This document shows positions 1 to 7,850 of a stretch of 64,000 nt of DNA, piece after piece; positions within the stretch are counted from its first letter, which is position 1; each line of letters begins with the position of its first letter. The DNA comes from an uncultured Collinsella sp. (GTDB lineage: Bacteria > Actinomycetota > Coriobacteriia > Coriobacteriales > Coriobacteriaceae), in contig CAUGNZ010000001.1 of NCBI GenBank assembly GCA_959601045.1, forward strand, positions 1-64,000, given 5' to 3'. The notes beneath the pieces were generated by a model. It saw nothing but the letters and a program-made list of their open reading frames with translations. It was not told the DNA's origin and did not search any database. The translations under genes were made by a program, and so were the position numbers.

Positions 1-3
1 CCA

Positions 4-1023
4 CTATCCCAACTGGAAGAACAGGGCAAGGCCAACGGCACCAAATGCCGCAGCGATAATCCAAAAACGGATGACGACCTTGGTCTCGGCCCAACCCTTC
101 TTTTCGAAATGATGATGGATGGGCGCCATAAGGAAGACGCGCTTGTGCGTAAAGTGGAAGTAGACAACCTGAATCATGACCGACAGGGTCTCAACGATAA
201 ACAGGCCACCGATGATGAGGGAGACGACCTCGGTGTTAGTCATGATGGACGTACAGGCAAACGCGGCACCCAGAGCAAGCGAGCCGGTATCACCCATAAA
301 GATGCTCGCCGGATAGCAGTTGAACCACAGAAAGCCCAGGCAGGCACCGGCACACGCGGTGCAGAAGATGGACAGGTTCACGTCTCCGTGCAAAAACGCC
401 ATGGCAGCCATGGCGAGCATGGCGATCATGGAGGTGCCGCCAGCAAGACCGTCAAGGCCATCGGTCAAGTTCACGGCATTAGAAAGACCGGCAATCATCA
501 GCCAGCAAAAGACAATATAGAGCCACGGGAACGAATAGCCGCAGATGGTAGTCGAAAGCACGCCAAGGTCAATCGTCAACCCACCGGGAAAACGAATCTC
601 GGGGGCGACGCCGCACCAGTTGACGGCAAGTACCGTAAAGGTGACACAGATAATGGTTAGGCCGATCATCTTGGCATGGGGCGTCAGACCGAGCGAGCGC
701 CCATGCGTAACGGAGGTCAGGTCGTCGATCAGGCCCAGCACGCCGGTCGCCAGCGTGGCGAACAGCACGAGTACGAGCTCGGTGGTGAGCTTGCCCATCA
801 GCAGGCAGGTCAGCGAGATCGCGACGAGGATGACAACGCCACCCATGGTGGGCGTTCCCTGCTTAACCAAATGACGCTTGGGGCCGTCGGCACGAACCTG
901 CTGGCCGATACCCTCGACCTTGAGCAGCTTGATCCACCACGGCATGAGCAGCAGCGCAATGGCTGCGGCGATGCCAAGCCCCAAAAAAGCCTGATACGTT
1001 GGATACGAGGGATTGCCGAACAT
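4..1023 (-). CDS. mraY: Phospho-N-acetylmuramoyl-pentapeptide-transferase (MraY)
   Basis: Integral membrane enzyme that transfers phospho-MurNAc-pentapeptide from UDP to undecaprenyl phosphate, giving lipid I at the inner face of the membrane. The 339-residue protein has the usual family length and about ten hydrophobic segments. Family motifs are visible: the DD pair at residues 100-101, NLTDGLDG at 185-192, FMGDTGS near 242-248 and the basic PIHHHFE loop at 301-307. It is the last dcw gene in the window on this strand and starts 3 bp after the murF stop, so the two are probably cotranscribed. The stop codon lies at positions 4-6, so the gene is complete. Confidence 0.96.
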   Translation of the reverse strand: MFGNPSYPTYQAFLGLGIAAAIALLLMPWWIKLLKVEGIGQQVRADGPKRHLVKQGTPTMGGVVILVAISLTCLLMGKLTTELVLVLFATLATGVLGLIDDLTSVTHGRSLGLTPHAKMIGLTIICVTFTVLAVNWCGVAPEIRFPGGLTIDLGVLSTTICGYSFPWLYIVFCWLMIAGLSNAVNLTDGLDGLAGGTSMIAMLAMAAMAFLHGDVNLSIFCTACAGACLGFLWFNCYPASIFMGDTGSLALGAAFACTSIMTNTEVVSLIIGGLFIVETLSVMIQVVYFHFTHKRVFLMAPIHHHFEKKGWAETKVVIRFWIIAAAFGAVGLALFFQLG

Positions 1024-1026
1024 GGG

Positions 1027-2451
1027 CTAGCACACACCTTCCACAAAGCGGTCGAGCTCAACAAAGCGGGAACCCTTGACCAGTACAACATCATGTTTTT
1101 CAAGCGCGCCGCCCATGCGGTCGAGCACCTGCTGATAATCGGAGAACACCTGGATGCGGTCCTCGTCCATGCCCATCATGCGCGCGGCATCGGCCATAAG
1201 CTGGGCCAGCTCACCACCCACGCACGCCAGCATGTCGAGCTTCTTGGCGGCGGCATAGGCGCCCACGAGCTCATGCATGCGAGGAGCCTCATCGCCCATC
1301 TCGCCCATCTCGCCCAGGATCGCCATGCGAGACCCCGTGCACGAAAGCGAGCACAGCAGATCGAGGCCGGCTGCCATCGATTCGGCGCTGGCGTTATAGG
1401 AATCGTCGATGATGCGTGCACCGCTCTTGGCGCGCTTGATCTCCTGGCGGTGCCCGGTGATCGTAAGACCCCTAAAGGCAGCATCGATCTGCTCGGGCGT
1501 CACGCCCAGGCGATAGGCAACCGCGGCGGCCTTAACGGCATTAGGAACGGACTGCACGCCGGGGATGGCAAGCATGGTATCGATTGTCTCGCCCTGGCCA
1601 AAATCGAGCGTAAAGACCGGACGGCCCTCGTCATCAACGCGAACGTCGCGGGCGCGGACCTCATCATCGTCCGAGACACCGGCCAGCATCACGTCGATAC
1701 CAGCAGGCTGGGCGAACGTATCGCGAATGAACGGCGTAAAATCGTCCTCGCCGCCCAAAACCAGCAGCGGCAAATAGTCGCCGGCGGCGCACATGCCCTG
1801 GACAATCTCGGCCTTAGCGCGGGCGATGTTCTCGCGGCTGCCCAAAATGCCGATATGAGAGGTGCCGATCTTGCTCACGATGGCAAGGTTGGGATTGGCA
1901 GACAGAGACAGGCGCTCGATCTCGTGGAAATGGTTCATGCCCATCTCGAGCACCAGGACCTCGGTATCGGCCGGAGCGGAAAGCACCGTGAGCGGCATGC
2001 CGATCAGGTTATTGAAATTGCCCTTGGTGGCCCAGACACGATAGCGCTTGGCGAGCACAGCGGCGAGAACGTCCTTGGTCGTCGTCTTGCCGATGGAACC
2101 GGTAATGCCAACGACCAGGCAGCCAAGCTCCAGGCGATACGCGTGCGCCAAACGCAGCAGAAACTCCTCGGGATCATCGGTCAGCAAGATGGCACAGCCC
2201 TTGTCCTGCGCCAGCGAGACCAGCTCGGTCTCGGGCTCACGCGTCATCACGACGGCGCCGGCACCCGACTGGACGGCACGGGAAGCAAAATCATTGCCGT
2301 CGACGTTTTCACCGGGAAAGGCGACGAAAATCGTCCCTTCCTCGACCTGGCGCGAGTCGATAACGCACCCGCGGCATACCCGATCGACTTCTCCCGTCAC
2401 GGTTCGGGCCCCTGTTGCGGCCGCGAGGTTGTTGACGGCGATCTCTATCAT
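1027..2451 (-). CDS. murF: UDP-MurNAc-tripeptide--D-alanyl-D-alanine ligase (MurF)
   Basis: Cytoplasmic Mur ligase that adds D-Ala-D-Ala to the UDP-MurNAc-tripeptide using ATP. The 474-residue protein shows the MurF N-terminal substrate domain (SRQVEEGTIFVAFPG near 33-47), the P-loop GITGSIGKTT at 115-124 and the following GNFNNLIGMPLTVL segment typical of MurF. The start at 2451 is preceded by GGGAGCTGCA, a good ribosome site. It lies between ftsI and mraY. murE, normally next to it, is absent from this cluster and must be elsewhere if present. Positions 2452-2579 between murF and ftsI hold no gene I can support. Confidence 0.95.
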   Translation of the reverse strand: MIEIAVNNLAAATGARTVTGEVDRVCRGCVIDSRQVEEGTIFVAFPGENVDGNDFASRAVQSGAGAVVMTREPETELVSLAQDKGCAILLTDDPEEFLLRLAHAYRLELGCLVVGITGSIGKTTTKDVLAAVLAKRYRVWATKGNFNNLIGMPLTVLSAPADTEVLVLEMGMNHFHEIERLSLSANPNLAIVSKIGTSHIGILGSRENIARAKAEIVQGMCAAGDYLPLLVLGGEDDFTPFIRDTFAQPAGIDVMLAGVSDDDEVRARDVRVDDEGRPVFTLDFGQGETIDTMLAIPGVQSVPNAVKAAAVAYRLGVTPEQIDAAFRGLTITGHRQEIKRAKSGARIIDDSYNASAESMAAGLDLLCSLSCTGSRMAILGEMGEMGDEAPRMHELVGAYAAAKKLDMLACVGGELAQLMADAARMMGMDEDRIQVFSDYQQVLDRMGGALEKHDVVLVKGSRFVELDRFVEGVC

Positions 2452-2579
2452 TGCAGCTCCCCTGTAAACCTAAATAATGCTATCGGCGTATTGTATCCCA
2501 GCGCCGCGCATGCGTGGTGCAGGGCATGTGAACACCCCTCATATGGGACAACAAACCACGCCCCAAAGATTGTAACCCC

Positions 2580-4445
2580 CTACTTCGTGTGTGGGATACC
2601 CAGCACGTCGAGCGCGTTGGCCATAATGGACTGGAACGGCACCGCAGCGGCATCTGAGCCGCTCGGCGTTCCGTCGAGCGTGATATAGCACAGCACCTTG
2701 GGCGATTGTGCCGGTGCAAAGCCCATAAAGGACGACATGTAGTTCTCCTTGAGGTAGCCGCCGTTCTCGTCGGCACGTTCGGCCGTACCGGTCTTACCCG
2801 CCACGTCATAGCCGTCAACAGCGCCGCCAACGCCCGTTCCCTCCGACACGACCGTCTGCATGCACGATGTCACCTGGGATGCGGCGTCCTCCGAAATCGC
2901 GCGCTCGCCCTCGCCCCAGTCCTTCTCGTCGCCCTTGCTGGACTTATAGAAGTGCGGGGTCATCATCACGCCGCCGTTGGCGATGCCGCCCACGGCACGT
3001 GCGATCTCAATCGGCGAGACAGACAGCGCCTGTCCAAAGCTCATCGAGCCCAGCGTGGCGCCGTCATACTGGTCACGCTCCTTGACGATGCCCAGGCTCT
3101 CGCCCGGAAAATCGACACCCGAGCTGTGACCGATGCCCCACTTGTCCACATAGGCGGCAAAGTCGTCGGCACCGATCTTGCGCCCCACCAGGACAAAACC
3201 CACGTTGGACGAACGGCGCATCATCTCGCGTACATCCATGGTCATGGCGTAGTCGCGCTTGTCGGCATCGGTGACGGTATCGTCGCCCACCTTGATGCTC
3301 GCCGGCACCTCAAACGACGTACTCGATCGCACGACGCCCAAGTCGAAGCCGGCGCCCGCCACAAGCGTCTTAAAGACTGAGCCGGGCTCGTAGGCATCGG
3401 TGACCAGGCGCAAGTTCATATCCTCGGTCTTGGCGTTTTCCAAATTGGTCTGGTCGTAGGTCGGATACGAGCAGGCTGCCAAGATCTCGCCTGTCGTAGG
3501 ATCGGTGACCAGCGCCGAGCCGTTCTTGGCCTTTGTCTTCTCGACAGCCTCTGCCAGGGCATCCTCGGCCGCACGCTGGATATTGACGTCGAGCGTCGTC
3601 ACGATATCAACGCCGTCGACCGCAGCCACCTTTTTATAGGCACCGCCCGCGATATAGCTGCCGTCCCTCGCGCGCTCGCGTACGAGAGAACCGTTCGTGC
3701 CGGTCAGAAGCTTGTTGTATTGCTTTTCGAGACCCGTCAAGCCGTCGTTGTCTACATTCACTACACCCAGCACCTGCGATGCCAGATTACCGTATGGATA
3801 TACGCGCTTCATGGCCTGCTCAAAAAGCACGCCGGGCAGGTTCTTCTTCTCCAGCGCCGCAGCGTCGTCTTCGTCCACCTGGCGCTTGATATACACCCAG
3901 GTTCCATCGGACTCAACGAGCTTGCGGCAGGTCTTTTTATCGATTCCAGTTGCCTTGACCAGCGCCGACACCGTCTTGTCAACATCCTCGACAAGCTGGG
4001 GGTTCACGGCGATGTTGCGACATTCGACCGACGACGCCAGCACGTTACCGTTGCGGTCGTAGATGGTGCCACGTTTGGCATAGAGGGTCTGCGCAAGCAG
4101 GCGGCGCGCATCGGCACGCCCGCGCAGTTTATCGGCTTCGACAATTTGATAGTCGGCAAGGCGAAAGACGCCCAAGCCCAAGCCAAGCCCAATGAAGCCC
4201 ATGACGGCTTTGCGTCGAGGCAGAGGCGTGCCTGTGAGCCATTCGGTCGACGAACTCTTGCGCGACCTGGTGTCATGCACTTGAGGGCCGCCCGAGCCGC
4301 GAAGTCGCGACACCGGGTCGTTGCCACGGGACTGCCCGGCGTTGTAAGATTGCCGACCCGTTCCTTGATAACCAGAACGTCCCCGCGACGAGGGACGTCC
4401 AGAACCGCGGCCCCCATCGGAACCGCGGCGATAGTCATTTGTCAT
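2580..4445 (-). CDS. ftsI: Division-type class B penicillin-binding protein (FtsI/PBP2-like transpeptidase)
   Basis: Peptidoglycan transpeptidase, probably the septal enzyme given its place between ftsL-like and murF genes. The 621 residues comprise a Gly/Arg/Ser-rich cytoplasmic tail (about 1-75), one membrane segment (about 80-96), the PBP dimerisation domain with RGTIYDRNG at 125-133, and the transpeptidase domain with the active-site SVFK at 356-359, SSN at 412-414 and KTGT at 551-554. No PASTA repeats are visible. The disordered basic tail is unusually long for an FtsI and resembles those of other actinobacterial PBPs. The ribosome site before 4445 is weak, which may mean coupling to the upstream ftsL-like gene. 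Confidence 0.94.
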   Translation of the reverse strand: MTNDYRRGSDGGRGSGRPSSRGRSGYQGTGRQSYNAGQSRGNDPVSRLRGSGGPQVHDTRSRKSSSTEWLTGTPLPRRKAVMGFIGLGLGLGVFRLADYQIVEADKLRGRADARRLLAQTLYAKRGTIYDRNGNVLASSVECRNIAVNPQLVEDVDKTVSALVKATGIDKKTCRKLVESDGTWVYIKRQVDEDDAAALEKKNLPGVLFEQAMKRVYPYGNLASQVLGVVNVDNDGLTGLEKQYNKLLTGTNGSLVRERARDGSYIAGGAYKKVAAVDGVDIVTTLDVNIQRAAEDALAEAVEKTKAKNGSALVTDPTTGEILAACSYPTYDQTNLENAKTEDMNLRLVTDAYEPGSVFKTLVAGAGFDLGVVRSSTSFEVPASIKVGDDTVTDADKRDYAMTMDVREMMRRSSNVGFVLVGRKIGADDFAAYVDKWGIGHSSGVDFPGESLGIVKERDQYDGATLGSMSFGQALSVSPIEIARAVGGIANGGVMMTPHFYKSSKGDEKDWGEGERAISEDAASQVTSCMQTVVSEGTGVGGAVDGYDVAGKTGTAERADENGGYLKENYMSSFMGFAPAQSPKVLCYITLDGTPSGSDAAAVPFQSIMANALDVLGIPHTK

Positions 4446-4462
4446 ACTCAGCTACCGTCTTG

Positions 4463-4933
4463 CTACTGAGCGGTCGCGGTCGCGTTGGCGCCCGCGGCTG
4501 CATCCTGCGAAAAGTCAAGTGTAACGCTCTCGCTGGGCTCCACCATGCCATAAGCGCCCGCAAGGTCGCGAATGCGCGTGTCGGCGCCATAGACCGAATG
4601 CATGACCTCCAGGTCGGAGCTCTCATCGGTCGCTTTTTCGAGCGTGTTGGTAAGCTCGGCGTTGCTGTTGAGCACCTGGGCCGTAACGCCGGCGAGCGCC
4701 ACGCGGGCGACGCCGATCGTCATGAAGATGGCCGCAATGATGCAAAACGTTTTAAGAACGCTCATGAAAACCGGGCTTACCGCCTGGTCTGCCTGACGGC
4801 CCGCGCCCGTGTAGACATCAAAGCGCGGCGTGCGCTGCTCACGGGGAGCAACGGGGGCCTGCGGCGTCTCACGATAGGCGGGCATGGCGTTCATATCATA
4901 GGCGAGTGCTGCGCTTGAAGTGTTGTAGCCCAT
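4463..4933 (-). CDS. FtsL-like cell division protein
   Basis: A 156-residue bitopic membrane protein: a Pro/Ala/Arg-rich cytoplasmic N-terminus (1-52), one membrane helix (about 56-82, SVLKTFCIIAAIFMTIG), then a short extracellular stretch with heptad-like spacing (TAQVLNSNAELTNTLEKATDE) and an Ala/Thr-rich tail. Sequence similarity to known FtsL is low, as is normal for that family. The call rests on topology and on position between rsmH and ftsI, where FtsL/LtD-type proteins are found. The start at 4933 follows GGGAGG. It probably works with FtsI in the divisome. Confidence 0.72.
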   Translation of the reverse strand: MGYNTSSAALAYDMNAMPAYRETPQAPVAPREQRTPRFDVYTGAGRQADQAVSPVFMSVLKTFCIIAAIFMTIGVARVALAGVTAQVLNSNAELTNTLEKATDESSDLEVMHSVYGADTRIRDLAGAYGMVEPSESVTLDFSQDAAAGANATATAQ

Positions 4934-5023
4934 GATATGCCGCCTCCCATCCCGAGTACGTTGGTAGTGTGTTTAAGCTTCGTTTATGGTGCGAGCGGGA
5001 GGTCCAATATCGCGCGGTCGCGC

Positions 5024-5989
5024 CTACAGACGCTGCGCCACGCGGATTTTGGCTGATCTCGCCCGAGGGTTGCGCTCAACCTCATCAGGCTGGGCAACCA
5101 AGGGTTTGCGGGTGATGACCTTGAGTATCGGCACGTTGCCGCACACGCACACCGGAATCTCCGGCGGACACGTGCACCCCTGGCTCATCTCCTTAAAGTG
5201 ATTCTTTACGATACGATCCTCAAGCGAGTGATACGAGATGACGCAGATACGTCCGCCCGGATTGAGCCACCTGGTGGCGGCATCAAGCCCTCGTTCGAGC
5301 ACATCGAGCTCGTGATTGACCTCGATGCGAATGGCCTGGAAACTTTTCTTGGCCGGGTGTCCGCCATGCCGACGAGCGGCAGCCGGGATACCCGCCTTGA
5401 TGATCTCGACAAATTGGCCGGTGGTTTCGATCGGTTCTTGCTCGCGGCGGCGCACGATCTCGCGCGCAATCTGCGAGGCGAACTTCTCTTCGCCGTAGAC
5501 GCGTAGAATCCGGGCGAGGTCGTGTTCGTTATAGGTGTTGATGACCTCAGCTGCGTTTAAGGTGTTATTACCCGGATCCATCCGCATGTCCAATGGGGCG
5601 TCCTCGTTATACGAAAAGCCCCTGCCAGGGATATCGAGTTGCGGTGACGAAACGCCCAAATCGAACAGGAAGCCATCGACCCCGGGCACCTCGGCCGAGC
5701 AAAGCAGCTCGTCCAAGTCGCCGAAGTTGCCCTTCAGCAGCTGGTGCGGAACGCCGGGAACCTCGCGGTCCAGACGGGCGCCAGCGGCCTCGAGGGCCAT
5801 GTCGTCCTGATCGACGCCGAGCAAAAGGCCCGTCTCCCCCACCTGCGCGGCCATCTTTACCGAATGGCCGGCACCGCCAAGGGTGCAATCGCAGACAACG
5901 GAGCCGCTCTTTAGCCGCAGCGATTCAAGTACTTCGCCGAGCATGACAGGTTCATGCCGATATTCTTGTGTCAAGATCCCACGCTCCAT
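5024..5989 (-). CDS. rsmH: 16S rRNA (cytosine1402-N4)-methyltransferase (RsmH)
   Basis: SAM-dependent methyltransferase acting on C1402 of 16S rRNA in the ribosomal P site. The 321-residue length is typical. The start of the family is clear (HEPVMLGEVLESL), followed by the SAM-binding DCTLGGAGHS at 34-43, the insert region LDFDLGVSSPQLD-like at about 112-122 and the C-terminal ISYHSLEDRIVKNHF. It sits 20 bp after mraZ, the conserved order at the head of dcw clusters. The ribosome site is modest, consistent with translation as part of a polycistronic message. Confidence 0.96.
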   Translation of the reverse strand: MERGILTQEYRHEPVMLGEVLESLRLKSGSVVCDCTLGGAGHSVKMAAQVGETGLLLGVDQDDMALEAAGARLDREVPGVPHQLLKGNFGDLDELLCSAEVPGVDGFLFDLGVSSPQLDIPGRGFSYNEDAPLDMRMDPGNNTLNAAEVINTYNEHDLARILRVYGEEKFASQIAREIVRRREQEPIETTGQFVEIIKAGIPAAARRHGGHPAKKSFQAIRIEVNHELDVLERGLDAATRWLNPGGRICVISYHSLEDRIVKNHFKEMSQGCTCPPEIPVCVCGNVPILKVITRKPLVAQPDEVERNPRARSAKIRVAQRL

Positions 5990-6009
5990 CCGTTACCCGC
6001 GCCTTGCCC

Positions 6010-6444
6010 TTACGAGAAGAAGAGGTCCAGCAGGGCCTCATCGTCATCGTCCTCATCGGCCGTAGCGCGGTCCCAAACCTCAAGGTGGTCGTAGTTGCCC
6101 ACAACCGTGACCTCGCGGTCGAGGTTCGCCTGCTTGCGGAGAGACTCGGAAAGACCGATACGACCGGCGCTGTCCACGTCCATCGACGTGGTGCGCTTGT
6201 TGATCGCCCTCATGAGCTTCTGGTCATTAATGTCACGCGGGTTAAAACCCTCGTGGCCCTCACGACCCGCGAAGAGTCCTTCGACCCACTTATCGAAGGC
6301 CTCGGCAGAGAACACGTACAGAGCATCGACATCCAGGGCTTTGAACACGCGAACGTGCTCTCCAAGCTCCTCGCGAAGGGGTGCAGGCAGGGACAGACGA
6401 CCTTTTGCATCGAGATTGCGCTCGTATGCACCAGTCATTCCCAT
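6010..6444 (-). CDS. mraZ: Transcriptional regulator MraZ
   Basis: DNA-binding protein of the SpoVT/AbrB fold that in other bacteria binds repeats upstream of its own gene and controls the dcw operon. The 144 residues hold two MraZ half-domains (GAYERNLDAKGRLSLPAPLRE at the N-terminus and DVDSAGRIGLSESLRK at about 92-107). An acidic tail of Asp and Glu follows (ADEDDDDE). The gene is first in the cluster; its start at 6444 follows GAGGGGAGGG. A G-rich repeated operator and a good promoter lie directly upstream. Confidence 0.95.
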   Translation of the reverse strand: MGMTGAYERNLDAKGRLSLPAPLREELGEHVRVFKALDVDALYVFSAEAFDKWVEGLFAGREGHEGFNPRDINDQKLMRAINKRTTSMDVDSAGRIGLSESLRKQANLDREVTVVGNYDHLEVWDRATADEDDDDEALLDLFFS

Positions 6445-6512
6445 GTGCGCCCTCCCCTCGGTTACTCAGATGGCACGTACGCGGGGAACCACCCCGCCTG
6501 TCGACGTCATTA

Positions 6513-6541
6513 ATAATATGGGGAACCGCCCCATTTTTCAA
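6513..6541 (-). promoter_or_regulatory. Promoter of the mraZ/dcw operon
   Basis: On the minus strand TTGAAA (6536-6541) and TATTAT (6513-6518) are separated by exactly 17 bp, a near-consensus housekeeping promoter about 70 bp ahead of mraZ. The spacer is itself a dyad (TGGGG...CCCCA). A second dyad, GCGGGG...CCCCGC at 6481-6497, falls in the leader. These G-rich dyads might also be contacted by MraZ. Confidence 0.75.
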
Positions 6542-6544
6542 CAC

Positions 6545-6593
6545 CTTTCCCCACCCCTTCCCCCACCCCGCCCCACCACTCCACCCACCATAT
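6545..6593 (-). promoter_or_regulatory. Probable MraZ-binding operator (repeated GTGGGG)
   Basis: Just upstream of the -35 box the minus strand carries a run of GGTGGG/GGGGTGGGG units at roughly 10-12 bp spacing over about 49 bp. Known MraZ boxes are closely spaced direct repeats of a TGGGN/GTGGG core in front of mraZ. Position and sequence fit autoregulation; the number of true sites is unclear because the tract is nearly all G on this strand. Confidence 0.65.
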
Positions 6594-6802
6594 ATTGCAA
6601 AACACCCCCAATCATATGTTCGAAAACACAATATGTTGTGTTTACAGCAACGGCGGGATGCCACCTGTGGCACCCCGCCTTTCAACCTCAACCTTCAAGT
6701 TGACCTTGAGGCGATTTTTGCGTCCCTTTACATGCCGTTCACATCGCCCCCAAACTCCCCCACCCAAGGCACATGCGGCCCACCACCGCGACGACAAGTG
6801 GC
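6594..6802. other. Intergenic region upstream of the dcw promoter
   Basis: No gene is seen. It contains a dyad AAACACAA/TTGTGTTT-like around 6623-6643, and a near-perfect 13-bp hairpin at 6652-6664/6667-6679 whose only mismatch is a G-U wobble on the minus-strand RNA. It also contains overlapping TCAAGTTGA-type dyads at about 6684-6711. The last share the decamer TTCAAGTTGA (6694-6703) with the region upstream of the secreted protein at 53886. Confidence 0.4.
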
Positions 6803-6874
6803 AAAAAATGGGACGGGCCCCAGATTGCCCATGCGCGCGCAAAAGCACGCCGCGACAATCTGGGGCCCGTCCCC
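6803..6874 (-). terminator. Long-stem terminator of xerD
   Basis: A perfect 18-bp inverted repeat, 6810-6827 against 6856-6873 (GGGACGGGCCCCAGATTG and complement), encloses a second GC-rich hairpin. On the minus strand it is followed by TTTTTT (6803-6808), as expected for intrinsic termination after xerD. The long arms and nested inner stem make it larger than a usual terminator. Confidence 0.75.
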
Positions 6875-6906
6875 AAATACCTATAGATATGCAGGCCAGC
6901 GATGTG

Positions 6907-7848
6907 TTAACGATGTGCCAGCGGGTGCGCCGCCAGATAGACCTCGGTCAGTTGCGTACGATCGACATGCGTGTAGACCTGCGTGGTCGATATATCGGCA
7001 TGTCCCAAGATCTCCTGCAGCACACGCAGGTCGGCACCGCCCGCGAGCATGTGGGTGGCAAAGGAGTGGCGCAAGGTATGGGGATGGAGCCCCACCAGCC
7101 CCACCTGACGCCCATACCGCTCGCATATCGCATGCACGGCCTGGCGCGACAGGCGACGTCCGTTCTTATTTAAAAAGACCGCCGAGGTCTCGGTTCCGCG
7201 GGCATGGGCCGCCAAGCGAGAACGTCCCTCAGTTACATAGAGCGTCAGAGCTCGCGCCGCGCTTCCCACCAGTGGGGACAGGCGTTCCTTTGAGCCCTTA
7301 CCGCGAACGAGCACAAAGCCATCGTCAATATGGATATCGCCCACATCGAGCCCAACCAGCTCACTCACACGCAAACCGCATCCGTAGAGCACTTCCAAGA
7401 TGGCATGGTCGCGCAGTCCCATCTCGCCCTCGGGAAAGTCTTGATCGAGCAGTGCCGAGACATCCTCCACCGATAGATAGTCCGGCAAACGCTCAGCCTT
7501 TTTAGGAAGGCGCAACGCCGCTGTCGGGTTTTGGGCCACGGCCCCATCGCGCACCAAAAAGGCATGCAGGCCCTTCACGGCAGCAAGCGCACGCTCCACC
7601 GAGGCGTCGGAATAGCCTCCGTCGCGGCGATCGGCGACAAAGCCCTCCACGATCTGACGGGTCACCTCTTCAAAAGACACAATACCCGCCCGCTCCAGAT
7701 AGGCGCAGTACGTCGTCATGTCACGACGGTAGGCCGCAATCGTGTTGCGCGCCAAGCCCCGCTCGACCGCGAGGTAATCGAGATACTCCCCCGCCGCCAC
7801 GGCGAGCGACGAGGGAGTAGCTTCGGTATGTTCCTTATTCGCCGGCAC
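6907..7848 (-). CDS. xerD: Tyrosine recombinase, XerC/XerD type
   Basis: Site-specific recombinase, probably the chromosome-dimer resolvase. The 313-residue protein has the SAM-like N-terminal core-binding domain (about 12-100) and the catalytic domain with Arg in GCGLRVSELVGL, HTLRHSFATHML and the nucleophile region QVYTHVDR near the C-terminus. Length and full R-H-R-H/W-Y set match XerC/XerD rather than phage integrases. The start at 7848 reads GTG and lies 2 bp after the pyrG stop, so translation is probably coupled. No adjacent mobile-element genes suggest an integrase role. XerC versus XerD cannot be settled here. Confidence 0.88.
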   Translation of the reverse strand: MPANKEHTEATPSSLAVAAGEYLDYLAVERGLARNTIAAYRRDMTTYCAYLERAGIVSFEEVTRQIVEGFVADRRDGGYSDASVERALAAVKGLHAFLVRDGAVAQNPTAALRLPKKAERLPDYLSVEDVSALLDQDFPEGEMGLRDHAILEVLYGCGLRVSELVGLDVGDIHIDDGFVLVRGKGSKERLSPLVGSAARALTLYVTEGRSRLAAHARGTETSAVFLNKNGRRLSRQAVHAICERYGRQVGLVGLHPHTLRHSFATHMLAGGADLRVLQEILGHADISTTQVYTHVDRTQLTEVYLAAHPLAHR

Positions 7849-7850
7849 CC

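Noticed and set aside
676..2688. A 670-codon plus-strand open frame across murF and mraY
   Set aside because: It lies wholly over well-supported minus-strand genes, has no ribosome site and encodes a His/Arg/Gln-rich sequence without recognisable domains.
6907..7848. Phage or genomic-island integrase
   Set aside because: The recombinase has XerC/XerD length and motifs, sits in tandem with pyrG, and no attachment repeats or phage genes flank it.
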